From Streptomyces cyaneochromogenes (lineage in GTDB: Bacteria > Actinomycetota > Actinomycetes > Streptomycetales > Streptomycetaceae): DNA of 64,000 nt. Below, piece after piece: positions 25,695 to 33,453 of this stretch. The notes under the pieces were generated by a model. It saw nothing but the letters and a program-made list of their open reading frames with translations. It searched no databases and had not been told where the DNA came from. Position 1 is the stretch's first letter, and each line of letters starts with the position of its first letter. The stretch spans positions 2,418,001 to 2,482,000 of the forward strand of contig NZ_CP034539.1 of the NCBI RefSeq assembly GCF_003963535.1, in the 5' to 3' direction. The position numbers and the translations under genes are program-made.

Positions 25695-26507
25695 TCAAGC
25701 GGCGGAGGCTTCCGGCCAGGTGATCCAGGACTCCGGGATCTCCTCGTCGAGCCGGCGCACGTCCCGCGGGCCGAGCACCCGCGTACGCAGCAGCTCTGCC
25801 ACCACGAGACGCGCCACGGCGATCGCGCCGGCCGGGTTGAATGGCGTGTTGTCCTGCGCGGCGGCGGTCCAGTTGAAGTACCTCTTCGTGGCCTCGACCC
25901 CCAGCCTCTGCCACAGCGCGAGCGACAGCGCCTGGATGTCGAGCAGCGCGACGCGCTCCTCCTGCGCGAGCGCCCGCATCGCCGCCGGATAGTCGCCGTG
26001 CGTCGGCACGGCGTTCCCGTCGGCGTCGAACCGCCGCCGCTCGACGGCAGTGGCCAGCACCGGCCGAGCGCCCCACGCCCGCGCGCCGTCGATGTACAGC
26101 CGCAGACAGTCCTGGTACGTCGTCCAGGGCTCGGTGTACCGAGCGGGATCGGTGACCTTCTCGTCGTTGTGCGCGAACTGGACCAGCAGGAAGTCACCGG
26201 GCCGGATGGCCCCGAGGACGACATCCAGCCGCCCTTCATCGACAAAACTCTTGGAACTGCGCCCGTTCACGGCGTGATTGGAAACGAGCCGGTCCTTGTG
26301 CAGAAGGAACGGGAGCGCCATGCCCCACCCGGTCTCCGGGACGGCGTCGGCGTATTTCTGGGCGGCGGTGGAGTCGCCGACGATGTAGAGGGTGCGGTGG
26401 CGCGGGGTTGCCTGGGCGGTACCCATGCCCGAGAGGGCGAGAGGGACGGCGGCAACGGCCGCCAAACTGACCTGTCTGCGCGTAAGAGACACACCGGTGC
26501 CTTTCAA
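25695..26507 (-). CDS. Rhamnogalacturonan acetylesterase-like SGNH protein (CE12), catalytic His replaced
   Basis: A 270-residue secreted protein (Tat-like leader SLTRRQVSLAAVAAV). CE12/SGNH blocks are present: GDSTAAQ with the nucleophile Ser46, NGRSSKSF, and FAHNDEK with the oxyanion Asn. In block V the family expects Asp-x-x-His; here it reads DNTPFNPAGA (Asp219, then Pro222 in the place of His). Codon CCA is two changes from a His codon. The enzyme may be inactive or use another base. It would deacetylate rhamnogalacturonan outside the cell. The gene lies between the binding protein and PL1 lyase genes of the operon. Confidence 0.85.
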   Translation of the reverse strand: MKGTGVSLTRRQVSLAAVAAVPLALSGMGTAQATPRHRTLYIVGDSTAAQKYADAVPETGWGMALPFLLHKDRLVSNHAVNGRSSKSFVDEGRLDVVLGAIRPGDFLLVQFAHNDEKVTDPARYTEPWTTYQDCLRLYIDGARAWGARPVLATAVERRRFDADGNAVPTHGDYPAAMRALAQEERVALLDIQALSLALWQRLGVEATKRYFNWTAAAQDNTPFNPAGAIAVARLVVAELLRTRVLGPRDVRRLDEEIPESWITWPEASAA

Positions 26508-26529
26508 GCAGGGGGAAGTGAAGTTCCCT

Positions 26530-26590
26530 CAGGGGCGCGGGGCTGTATCGATTTGCGGCTCCGCCGCGTGGGCGCGACCAGCCACAACCG
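26530..26590. repeat. Dispersed Streptomyces intergenic repeat, copy 1
   Basis: The segment starts AGGGGCGCGGGGCTGTATCG and contains the hairpin GCGGC-TCC-GCCGC (26555-26567), then GGGCGCGACCAGCCACAAC. Near-identical copies are at 31294 and 57590. This copy lies directly after the stop of the solute-binding protein gene, where it may end transcription. Repeats of this wording are familiar between genes in many Streptomyces. Confidence 0.7.
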
Positions 26591-26631
26591 ACTCGCAGCC
26601 GGCCACGCACAGAACCAACCGAACCGAGCTC

Positions 26632-27990
26632 TCAGCCGTTCCTTTCCTTCCACTCGGCCTGAGCCTCATTCAGCTGACCGGCCACCGTGTCCAGGAATTC
26701 CTTCGCACTCATGTCCCCGTTCAGCACCTTCTGGAAGTTCGGCTCGTTGTCGGCCTTGGAGATGGTGTTCCAGTCAGGCAGGTAGTACGGCAGCTGCACA
26801 ATCGTCGTGGACCCGTCGGTCAACGCGGCGGCAGCCAATTTCGTGGGCTCGGCCTCGGAAATCCACGCATCCCTCGCGGCGTCATTGTTCGACGGCACCT
26901 GCCCGGCCGCCTCATTGAACTTCGAGTTCTCCTCGTGCGAGGTCGCGAACTCGATGAACTTCCAGGCCGCTTCCTTGTTCTTGGAGCTCTTGAAGAGCCC
27001 CATCCCGTCAACGGGGTTGGACACCTGAACCCGCTTACCGGCGGAGCCGACCGGCTGCGGAATCCCCCGGAACTTCTCGGTCCCCAGCGCCTTCACATGG
27101 TCCTGGTACGACCCCAGGTTGTGGTTCAGCATCCCGATCGTGCCGGAGTCCCACTGCGCGACCATCTTGGTGAAGTCGTTGTTGAGGTCGGCGGCCGGAG
27201 TGACCTTCTTGTACAGGGCCGCGTACTTCTCCAGCGCGGCCACGTTCTTCGGGTCGTTGACGGTGGTCTTCTCACCACTCGCGTCCCAGAACGACGTGAT
27301 CCCGGACTGCCCGTACATCGCGTCCAGCGCCTGCGCGATGGACCCGGAGCCGCCACGGATGGTGTACCCGAACTCGTTCTTCCCGGCGTCGGTCAGCTTC
27401 TCAGCGGCCTCGTAGAACTTGTCCCAGGTCGTCGGCTCGTCCAGCCCGGCCTTCTTGAACAGGTCGGTGCGGTAGTACAGCACACCGTTGTTCGCGGAGG
27501 TCGGCAGCGAGTACAGCTTGCCGTCACCGCCCCCCGCGGCCTTCAGCGAGGCGACCATGTCCTCGTTGAGCTTGCCGTTCAGGGAGGACTTGGCGAGCCG
27601 GTCGTCCAACGGCTCCAGCGCGTTCTGCGCGGCGAACCCGGCGAGCATCGCCGCGCCGACGCCGCCGACGTCCGGCAGGCCGCCGCCCTGGAGGGCGGTG
27701 TCCACCTTGGACTGGTAGTCGGTGGACGGGATCCCGACGTACTCGACCTTGATGTCCGGGTTCGCCTTCTCGAAGTCGGCGATGATCTCCTTCCAGATGT
27801 CGGTGCGGACACCGCCGTTGTTGTCCCAGAAGACGATCTTCCCCGTGCCGCTGCCCTCGGCACCCTTGTCGCCGCCCGCGCCGCTCCCGTCGTCACCGCA
27901 GGCGGTGGCGGTCAGGGCGAGCACGGCACTCAGGGCGACGGCGACCGACGCGCGGCGCCCGCCTCTGCTCCTGCGATTGCTGATCTTCAT
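26632..27990 (-). CDS. Sugar ABC transporter solute-binding lipoprotein
   Basis: A 452-residue type 1 solute-binding protein. The lipobox LTATAC (Cys near residue 31) gives a lipoprotein anchored outside the membrane. It continues with the family-1 core (KIVFWDNNGGVRTDIWKEII; later DGMGLFKSSKNKEAAWKFIE). It lies in the same operon as, but 3.5 kb downstream of, its two permeases (31490-33318), an unusual order. The likely substrate is a pectin-derived oligosaccharide, judged only from the neighbours. No ATPase is encoded nearby, so a shared MsiK-type ATPase is probably used. Confidence 0.9.
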   Translation of the reverse strand: MKISNRRSRGGRRASVAVALSAVLALTATACGDDGSGAGGDKGAEGSGTGKIVFWDNNGGVRTDIWKEIIADFEKANPDIKVEYVGIPSTDYQSKVDTALQGGGLPDVGGVGAAMLAGFAAQNALEPLDDRLAKSSLNGKLNEDMVASLKAAGGGDGKLYSLPTSANNGVLYYRTDLFKKAGLDEPTTWDKFYEAAEKLTDAGKNEFGYTIRGGSGSIAQALDAMYGQSGITSFWDASGEKTTVNDPKNVAALEKYAALYKKVTPAADLNNDFTKMVAQWDSGTIGMLNHNLGSYQDHVKALGTEKFRGIPQPVGSAGKRVQVSNPVDGMGLFKSSKNKEAAWKFIEFATSHEENSKFNEAAGQVPSNNDAARDAWISEAEPTKLAAAALTDGSTTIVQLPYYLPDWNTISKADNEPNFQKVLNGDMSAKEFLDTVAGQLNEAQAEWKERNG

Positions 27991-28051
27991 TGGTCGGCTC
28001 TCTCTTCTGGATCAGACGGAGATATGAGGTTGTGGGGGGTCAGTGGCGGGC

Positions 28052-28606
28052 CTACGGCTTCCAGCCGTCGGCGCCCTTGAGGTGGTCGGCGACGGTGTGC
28101 GTACGCGGCTCGTCGTCGCCCATCTGCGGCCGGTCCGCGGTGACGGCGGCCCCCTGCCCGTAGTTCCGGTACTCCGCGAACCGCGCGTCCTTCCACGAGA
28201 ACCCGCTCATGTCGGTCCACGGCAGAGCCCCGCGCCGTTGCCCTTGACCCGGCGCCTGCTCACCGTTCAGCTCGTGCGCGGCCTCGCGGGCGGTGACGTC
28301 GTGCGCGGCAATCCTGACGGTCGCGCTCCCTGTCGAACCCTCGTACGCGGCGGGCGTGTCGAAGACGGTGACGGTGTCGGACCCGTCCCGCCCCGTACCC
28401 TCCAGCACGATGTGCGGCTTGCCCGCGGGGATGACCACCTTCTCGCGATACGTCCCGGGCGCCACGGCGATCGTGACCCGCCCGGCGTTCCCGTCCGGCA
28501 CCGCGTCCACGGCGGCCTGCACCGTCGAGTACTCCCCGGGGCCGTGCAGCGTCACCGAGTCACCGATCCGCTTCTGCGGTCCGGAGAACCGCGTCACCAG
28601 CGCCAC
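28052..28606 (-). pseudogene. Pectin methylesterase remnant with internal deletions
   Basis: The frame keeps the N-terminal coils (YSTVQAAVDAVPDGNAGRVT, GTYREKVVIPAGKPHI, GSTGSATVRIAAHDV) and the C-terminal end (PWTDMSGFSWKDARFAEY to GADGWKP). The core between is missing. A small gap follows VTA, and a large one after AAHELNGEQA removes about 150 residues, including the catalytic Gln, Gln-Asp, Asp and Arg. The signal peptide is missing too: the 5' end is joined to a GH43 fragment. The reading frame is intact from GTG 28606, but the product cannot be an active esterase. Confidence 0.75.
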
Positions 28607-28898
28607 CCTGGTCGGGGTCGCCCCAGAAGATCCAGAACCGGTCGTCGTGGTGCCGGAGCGACGGGGCCCAGACTCCGCAGTCGTGCCGGGGTGCCGCGAA
28701 CTCCTCCGCCGGTTCGAGGTGGTCGACGGCGTGGCCGACCAGGGTCCAGCTGATCAGGTCGCGGGAGTGCAGCAGGGGCAGGCCCGGGGCGCGGCCGAAG
28801 CTGGAGGCGGTGAGGTAGAAGTCGTCGCCGACGCGGACGACGTCCGGGTCGGACCAGTCGGCGTTCAGGACGGGGTTGGTGTAGGTCCCGGTCGTCAC
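28560..28898 (-). pseudogene. GH43 N-terminal remnant fused out of frame to the methylesterase remnant
   Basis: GTG 28898 overlaps the stop of the upstream PmoA-like gene (GTGA), so this was a normal coupled gene. It encodes the first about 105 residues of an intracellular GH43 enzyme (YTNPVLNADWSDPDVVRVGD with the catalytic Asp, then CGVWAPSLRHHDDRFWIFWG) and then breaks off. After GDPDQ the match ends, and a stop follows at 28560, inside the methylesterase remnant read in another frame. The other about four fifths of the hydrolase is gone. Confidence 0.75.
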
Positions 28899-29740
28899 TG
28901 GCTCACCGCCTTGCGGACCAGAGCGGCCACTTCCAGGCGGGGAAGCCGGCCGTCGGCGACTACGGTGACGATCCGCCGTACGACGGTCTCGCCCGGCAGG
29001 ACCGCCAGCCGCTCCTCGGCGGCCAGCGAGGACCCGACGCCCGGATACTCCTCGGCGCGCACGAACCACGGGTCCTGCCGGGTCTCTTCGGTGGCCCCGG
29101 CGAAGACGAGCGTCCAGGTGGCGCCCGCGAGGGCGACCCAGTCGGCGCGGGTGCCGTGGACGGCCGCCTCGCCCTCGCGGTCGACGGTGAACACCTGTGG
29201 CGCCGACGCCTCCTTGCGGGCCCGCCAGAAGAAACCGCCGTACGCGGCGCCGGGGCGTCCGTTCGTCGCCGGGCTGCCGATCGACAGCGGGTCCGGGGTG
29301 ACGTTGGTCAGGGAGAAGGTGAAGTCCAGCGCCCAGGCGAACGCGGTGAGTTCGGTGGCCGCGACCGTACGGCGTTCGCGCAGCAGCTCGGCTCCGGAGG
29401 CCACCCAGCGCAGTTCCTCGACGAAGCCGTCGGGGTCGCGGAGCTGGAAGGCGGTGTGCCGCTGGGCTCCGTGGTTGTCCAGCTCGGTCGGGCCCAGGTC
29501 GCGGACGTAGGTGCGGCCGCCCCAGAAGTTGGACCCCTCGACGTCGGGAACGGCGACACCGACGCCGAGGTGGTGTATGTGGTCGGCGGGGCCGATCTCG
29601 GTGACCGCCGTGCCGGCCAGGGTGGTGACGGGGTGGAGGTACGGGCGCGGCGAGAGCCTGGCCGGGAGTTCGGGCCGGGTGACGTACCGGCCGACGGGGC
29701 GGCCCGCGACGCGCAGCACCGGGGTGTCGTGGGGGGTCAT
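28895..29740 (-). CDS. PmoA-like (DUF6807) family protein
   Basis: A 281-residue soluble protein with the conserved block SPRPYLHPVTTLAGTAVTEI and DHIHHLGVGVAVPDVEG, found in the DUF6807/PmoA-like family. These are galactose-mutarotase-like beta-sandwich proteins usually found in sugar-degradation clusters; the name does not imply methane oxidation. The ATG overlaps the preceding oxidoreductase stop (TGATG), and its own stop overlaps the GH43 remnant. A role in handling a keto- or lactone sugar intermediate together with the oxidoreductase is plausible, not shown. Confidence 0.82.
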   Translation of the reverse strand: MTPHDTPVLRVAGRPVGRYVTRPELPARLSPRPYLHPVTTLAGTAVTEIGPADHIHHLGVGVAVPDVEGSNFWGGRTYVRDLGPTELDNHGAQRHTAFQLRDPDGFVEELRWVASGAELLRERRTVAATELTAFAWALDFTFSLTNVTPDPLSIGSPATNGRPGAAYGGFFWRARKEASAPQVFTVDREGEAAVHGTRADWVALAGATWTLVFAGATEETRQDPWFVRAEEYPGVGSSLAAEERLAVLPGETVVRRIVTVVADGRLPRLEVAALVRKAVSQ

Positions 29741-30906
29741 CAGGTGCTCACCTCGTTGGTTCGTGCCGGCGGTACCCAGGGGGCGCCGAGCTCGGAGTAG
29801 AGGGCGAGGGTGTCGGCGGCGGCCGCGACCAGGCCGTCGATGCCGGGCACGACACGGCGCTGCTCGTCGGGGAGCAGCTGCCAGGCCCCGTCCGGCAGCG
29901 GGGCCGGGTCGGGGGCCAGTCGAATCGCTTCAACGACCTTCATGAAGGCGCCGGTCGCCTCGGGTGTGACCAGCAGGTCGGCGCCGTCGGTGAGGTGCTC
30001 GACGAGGTTCTCCAGCAGGTCCGTGCGGCCGTACTCGAACTCCTCCGGGCCGTGGTTCGCGCGCTGGAGCAGCACCCGGTCCTGCTTGTACCAGAAGGTG
30101 ATGCGGCCCTGTTCGCCGTGGACGACGACGTACGGCTCGTCGGGATCCTCGGCACACAGGGTCGCGCCGACGACGATCTGGCGCCCGGTCGTGGTGACGC
30201 GGACGCAGGAGGTGTCGTCGGACTCGATGTCGTTGGCGCGCAGCAGCTCGGTCTCGATGCCGGTGACGTCCTCGGCACGCGTGGTGCCGCCCAGCGCGAG
30301 CGCGGTGGCGACGGCGTGCGCGAGCGGGTTGGTGAGCACGCCGTCGATGACGTCGACACCGTTCAGCCTTCGCCTGCCGGCCCAGGGCGCCCGCCGGTAG
30401 TACGCCTCGGGCCGCGCCCAGGCACCGGCCCCGCCGATCCCGACGATCTCGCCGACGGCACCCTCGGCCATCAGCGTCCTGATCGCCGGCACCGCGTGCG
30501 AGCCCAGCGACTGGAAGCCGATCTGACAGGCGACCCCGGCCTCGGCGACCCCGTCGGCCATACGCCGGAACTCGGCGTACGACGGGGCGGGCGGCTTCTC
30601 CAGCAGGATGTGCACGCCACGCCGGGCCGCCGTCAAAGCCAGGTCCGTGTGGGTCGGGATCGGCGTGCAGATCACCGCGATCCGCGCGCCGGTGGAGTCG
30701 AGCAGGGCGCCGAAGTCGGCGGACTGCTCGGGCGCGCCCGAGGGCAGGACGAGCCCCTCGGGAAGCTCCTCCTCGCTCAGCGGGGTCAGCTCGCAGATCC
30801 CCGCCGGCCGGACAATCCCCTTGTCCTGGAGCCGGCGGATGTTGTCGAGGTGCCAGCGGCCGTGGCCGCGCGCGCCCGCCAGGACGATGGGTACGGCAGT
30901 GCTCAT
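29740..30906 (-). CDS. Gfo/Idh/MocA family NAD(P)-dependent oxidoreductase
   Basis: A 388-residue protein with an N-terminal Rossmann motif (VLAGARGHGRWHLDNI), the family EKP motif in VHILLEKPPAPSYAEF, and a C-terminal alpha/beta domain that includes NGVDVIDGVLTNPLAHAV. Such enzymes oxidise or reduce sugars and inositols. It overlaps both neighbours: ATG 30906 with the PL1 remnant stop (ATGA), and its stop with the PmoA-like ATG. The substrate is probably an imported pectin sugar. Confidence 0.88.
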   Translation of the reverse strand: MSTAVPIVLAGARGHGRWHLDNIRRLQDKGIVRPAGICELTPLSEEELPEGLVLPSGAPEQSADFGALLDSTGARIAVICTPIPTHTDLALTAARRGVHILLEKPPAPSYAEFRRMADGVAEAGVACQIGFQSLGSHAVPAIRTLMAEGAVGEIVGIGGAGAWARPEAYYRRAPWAGRRRLNGVDVIDGVLTNPLAHAVATALALGGTTRAEDVTGIETELLRANDIESDDTSCVRVTTTGRQIVVGATLCAEDPDEPYVVVHGEQGRITFWYKQDRVLLQRANHGPEEFEYGRTDLLENLVEHLTDGADLLVTPEATGAFMKVVEAIRLAPDPAPLPDGAWQLLPDEQRRVVPGIDGLVAAAADTLALYSELGAPWVPPARTNEVST

Positions 30907-31493
30907 GGGATCCTCCCTGCGCCCGCGCCACGGGCCACCGCTCGGTCGGCCGCCTCGGCGCTGTCGATCTTTGTGTGCAGGGTAGGTGTCCAGCCGACGT
31001 CGGCCGTGAGATCGCGCTCGCTGCCGGAGTTGTAGGCGTTGTGGATGGCGAGCAGGTCGACCGGGAAGCCGTTGAAGAGGGTGCCGGACTGGTGGAGGGC
31101 GGTGCCGTTCCAGCTCTTGACCAGGTCGGCGACCTCGATGTGGCCGGGAGTGTGGAAGGCGTTGTTCTCGGCGAAGATCGCCGACTCGGTCGACACGCCG
31201 ATCGAGTAGCGGTATTCGTGCGCGTCGGCCGGGACGACGTACCGGTTGTCGCGGCTGTTGTCGCTGATCGGTGCGGGCGCGGCAGCGCCGCTGAGGGGCG
31301 CGGGACTGTATCGATATGCGGCTCCGCCGCGGGGCGCGACCAGCCACGACGGCGCCGCAGTCGGCAAAAGACCCGTCGCGGCACTTCCGGCGGAGCTCGT
31401 GGTGTCGTCGGCGCGGGCGGGGACGCGGAGCAGTCCCAACAGCGTGGTCAGCGCCGCGATCTGACGGAGCCTCATGGACTGACGGAGTCTCAT
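30903..31493 (-). pseudogene. Pectate lyase (PL1) remnant: signal peptide joined to the C-terminal third, with an intergenic repeat inside
   Basis: ATG 31493 overlaps the permease stop (ATGA). A signal-like N-terminus follows (RQIAALTTLLGLLRVPARAD), preceded by a near-duplicate start (ATGAGACTCCGTCAGTCC then ATGAGGCTCCGTCAG). From about residue 83 the protein matches the end of the PL1 fold (NRYVVPADAHEYRYSIGV, ENNAFHTPGHIEVADLV, GWTPTLHTKIDS, GAGAGRIP). The catalytic centre, roughly 250 residues, is missing. In its place, about 31294-31350, is a copy of a dispersed intergenic repeat read through in frame. The ORF is open (196 codons) but cannot encode an active lyase. Confidence 0.75.
31294..31350. 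repeat. Dispersed Streptomyces intergenic repeat, copy 2, inside a coding frame
   Basis: AGGGGCGCGGGACTGTATCG followed by ATATGCGGCTCCGCCGCGGG and GCGACCAGCCACGAC matches the copies at 26530 and 57590. Those two lie between genes; this one lies inside the PL1 remnant, where the catalytic domain should be. That placement suggests recombination at, or repair with, a repeat copy. Confidence 0.7.
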
Positions 31494-32386
31494 CCCTTCA
31501 CCGCCCCCGCGCTGAAGCCCGTGATCAGCCACTTCTGGATGAAGGCGAACACGATCACGACGGGTACGGCCGCGATGATGCCGCCCGCGGCGAGCGCGCC
31601 CAGGTCGACGCTGTCGGCGCCCATCAGGGTGTTGAGGCCGACCGGGATGGTCTGCTTCTCCTGGTTGTTGAGGAACATCAGGGCGAACAGGAAGTGGTTC
31701 CAGGAGTGCACGAAGGCGAAGGAGCCGACGGCGATCAGACCGGGCCGCAGCAGCGGCAGCACGATGATCCGGAAGGCCGTGAACCGGTTGCAGCCGTCGA
31801 CCCAGGCGGCCTCCTCCAGGGAGTACGGCACGTTCTTGATGAAGTTGCTGATCAGGATCATCGACAGCGGTAGCTGGAAGACCGTCTCCGCGATGATGAC
31901 GCTGCCCAGCGAGTTGATCATCTGCAGCTCGGCGAAGATCTCGAACAGCGGCACCAGGAGCAGCGCGCCCGGCACGAACTGCGAGCAGAGCAGGGCGAGC
32001 ATGAAGGCGCTCTTGATCTTGAAGTTGAAGCGCGCGAGGGCGTAGCCGCCGGCCAGCGCGACGAGGGTCGTCATCAGCAGGGTGACGACGCCGACGAGCA
32101 CGCTGTTCTGGAAGTACGTACCGAAACTCCGCTCCGTCCAGACCTTCTCGAAGTGGTCGAAGGTCATCGGCCAGGGCACGAGCGAGGTCGAGCCGGCCGG
32201 GCGCAGGGAGAACAGCAGGATCCAGTAGAACGGGATCAGGGTGAAGACCAGGTAGATCGACAGCGGGAGGTAGATCTGCCAGCGCGGGACCTCGTCCCAG
32301 GAGCGGTTCTTCTTCGCCGGACGCGGCGGTTCGGGGGCGGCACGCACGGGTGCGGGCGCTGCCTTGGTGGCTTCCTTCACGCTCAC
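31490..32386 (-). CDS. Carbohydrate ABC transporter permease (MalG type)
   Basis: A 298-residue membrane protein with six helices. The cytoplasmic coupling (EAA) loop reads EEAAWVDGCNRFTAFRIIVL. ATG 32386 overlaps the stop of the partner permease. Together with that permease and the binding protein at 26632 it forms a type I sugar importer. Its stop overlaps the start of the PL1 remnant. Confidence 0.92.
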   Translation of the reverse strand: MSVKEATKAAPAPVRAAPEPPRPAKKNRSWDEVPRWQIYLPLSIYLVFTLIPFYWILLFSLRPAGSTSLVPWPMTFDHFEKVWTERSFGTYFQNSVLVGVVTLLMTTLVALAGGYALARFNFKIKSAFMLALLCSQFVPGALLLVPLFEIFAELQMINSLGSVIIAETVFQLPLSMILISNFIKNVPYSLEEAAWVDGCNRFTAFRIIVLPLLRPGLIAVGSFAFVHSWNHFLFALMFLNNQEKQTIPVGLNTLMGADSVDLGALAAGGIIAAVPVVIVFAFIQKWLITGFSAGAVKG

Positions 32387-33318
32387 TTGTCCTCACCTCC
32401 GAACTTGCTCAGCCGCAGATAGACCATCGAGCAGAAGAGCAGGATCACGAACGCGACCGTGGTCAGGGCGGACGCGTAACCGAAGTTGTGCGCGTCGACG
32501 CTGGTGTTGGCGATGTAGAGGGGCAGGGTCGTGGTCACTCCCGCCGGGCCACCGCCGGTCAGCGTGTACAGCAGGTCGACGTTGTTGAATTCCCACACCG
32601 CCCGCAGCAGCGTGGACAGCACGATCGCGTCCTTCAGATGCGGCAGCGTGATGTGCCAGAACTGCTTGATACGGCCGGCCCCGTCGACCTCGGCGGCCTC
32701 GTACAGGTCCTTCGAGACGGACTGGAGGTCGGCGAGGATGAGGATCGCGAAGAACGGCACGCCGCGCCACAGGTCGGCGACGATCGCCGCCGGGAACACC
32801 GTGGAGGTGTCCGACAGCCAGCTGGTGCCGTAGGAGCCGATGCCGACGTCCGCGAGGTAACGGGTGATGCCCGTCTGGGAGTTGTAGAGCAGCACCCAGA
32901 TCGCGGAGGTCAGCACGCCGGAGACGGCCCACGGGGAGAAGACGAGCGCACGGCCCATGGCCCGCCCCATGAACGTCTGGTTGACGATCAGCGCGAGCGC
33001 GAGCCCGAACAGCAGCTGCAGCCCGACCTCGACGAACACCCACTTGGCGCTGAAGACCAGCGTGTCCCAGAACAGCGGGTCCTCGGTGAAGGCGTGGACG
33101 AAGTTGTCGAGGCCCGTGAAGCCGTTCCGCCACGGCTTGGTGGGGTTGTACTCCTGCAGGCTGTAGTAGAAGACGCTGATCACCGGGTAGGCGATGAACC
33201 CCAGCATGAGCAGGGCCGCCGGGGCGATCAGCAGATACGGCAGCCTGCGCGGCGTGGCGGAGGCACGGCGTCGCCGGGGTGGCGCGGGCGGTTTCGCCAC
33301 GGCTGCGGCTTGGGCCAT
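32383..33318 (-). CDS. Carbohydrate ABC transporter permease (MalF type)
   Basis: A 311-residue membrane protein with six to seven helices and the coupling loop YEAAEVDGAGRIKQFWHITL. It is the first gene of the long minus-strand pectin operon that runs to 22698. A LacI-type palindrome lies 67 bases upstream of its start. The neighbours suggest uptake of oligogalacturonides or rhamnogalacturonan fragments. Confidence 0.92.
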   Translation of the reverse strand: MAQAAAVAKPPAPPRRRRASATPRRLPYLLIAPAALLMLGFIAYPVISVFYYSLQEYNPTKPWRNGFTGLDNFVHAFTEDPLFWDTLVFSAKWVFVEVGLQLLFGLALALIVNQTFMGRAMGRALVFSPWAVSGVLTSAIWVLLYNSQTGITRYLADVGIGSYGTSWLSDTSTVFPAAIVADLWRGVPFFAILILADLQSVSKDLYEAAEVDGAGRIKQFWHITLPHLKDAIVLSTLLRAVWEFNNVDLLYTLTGGGPAGVTTTLPLYIANTSVDAHNFGYASALTTVAFVILLFCSMVYLRLSKFGGEDK

Positions 33319-33384
33319 GACTGTTCTCCGTTCGTGTGCGTCGTGCGGGCGTCGTGCTTTCGTCGTGCGTGCGAACGTCGTTCG

Positions 33385-33396
33385 GGAAGCGCTTTC
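33385..33396. promoter_or_regulatory. LacI-type operator-like palindrome upstream of the pectin transport operon
   Basis: GGAAGCGCTTTC contains the perfect 8-base palindrome AAGCGCTT (33387-33394), the central form bound by many LacI/CcpA-family regulators. It lies in the gap between the IlvD-type gene and the first permease. A LacI-family gene exists at 50996, but nothing ties it to this site. Confidence 0.45.
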
Positions 33397-33453
33397 TCGC
33401 CGTGCAGGGCCGTGCAGAGCTGTGCGAGGTGGTGCGAGGTCGTACCGTGCTGG

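Noticed and set aside
26530..26590. CRISPR repeat or phage attachment site
   Set aside because: The copies are kilobases apart, with no spacers, cas genes, integrase or tRNA gene nearby; they match the style of common Streptomyces intergenic repeats.
28895..29740. Particulate methane monooxygenase subunit PmoA
   Set aside because: The protein is soluble and beta-rich, without membrane helices; the PmoA label is a family name carried by DUF6807-type sugar-cluster proteins.
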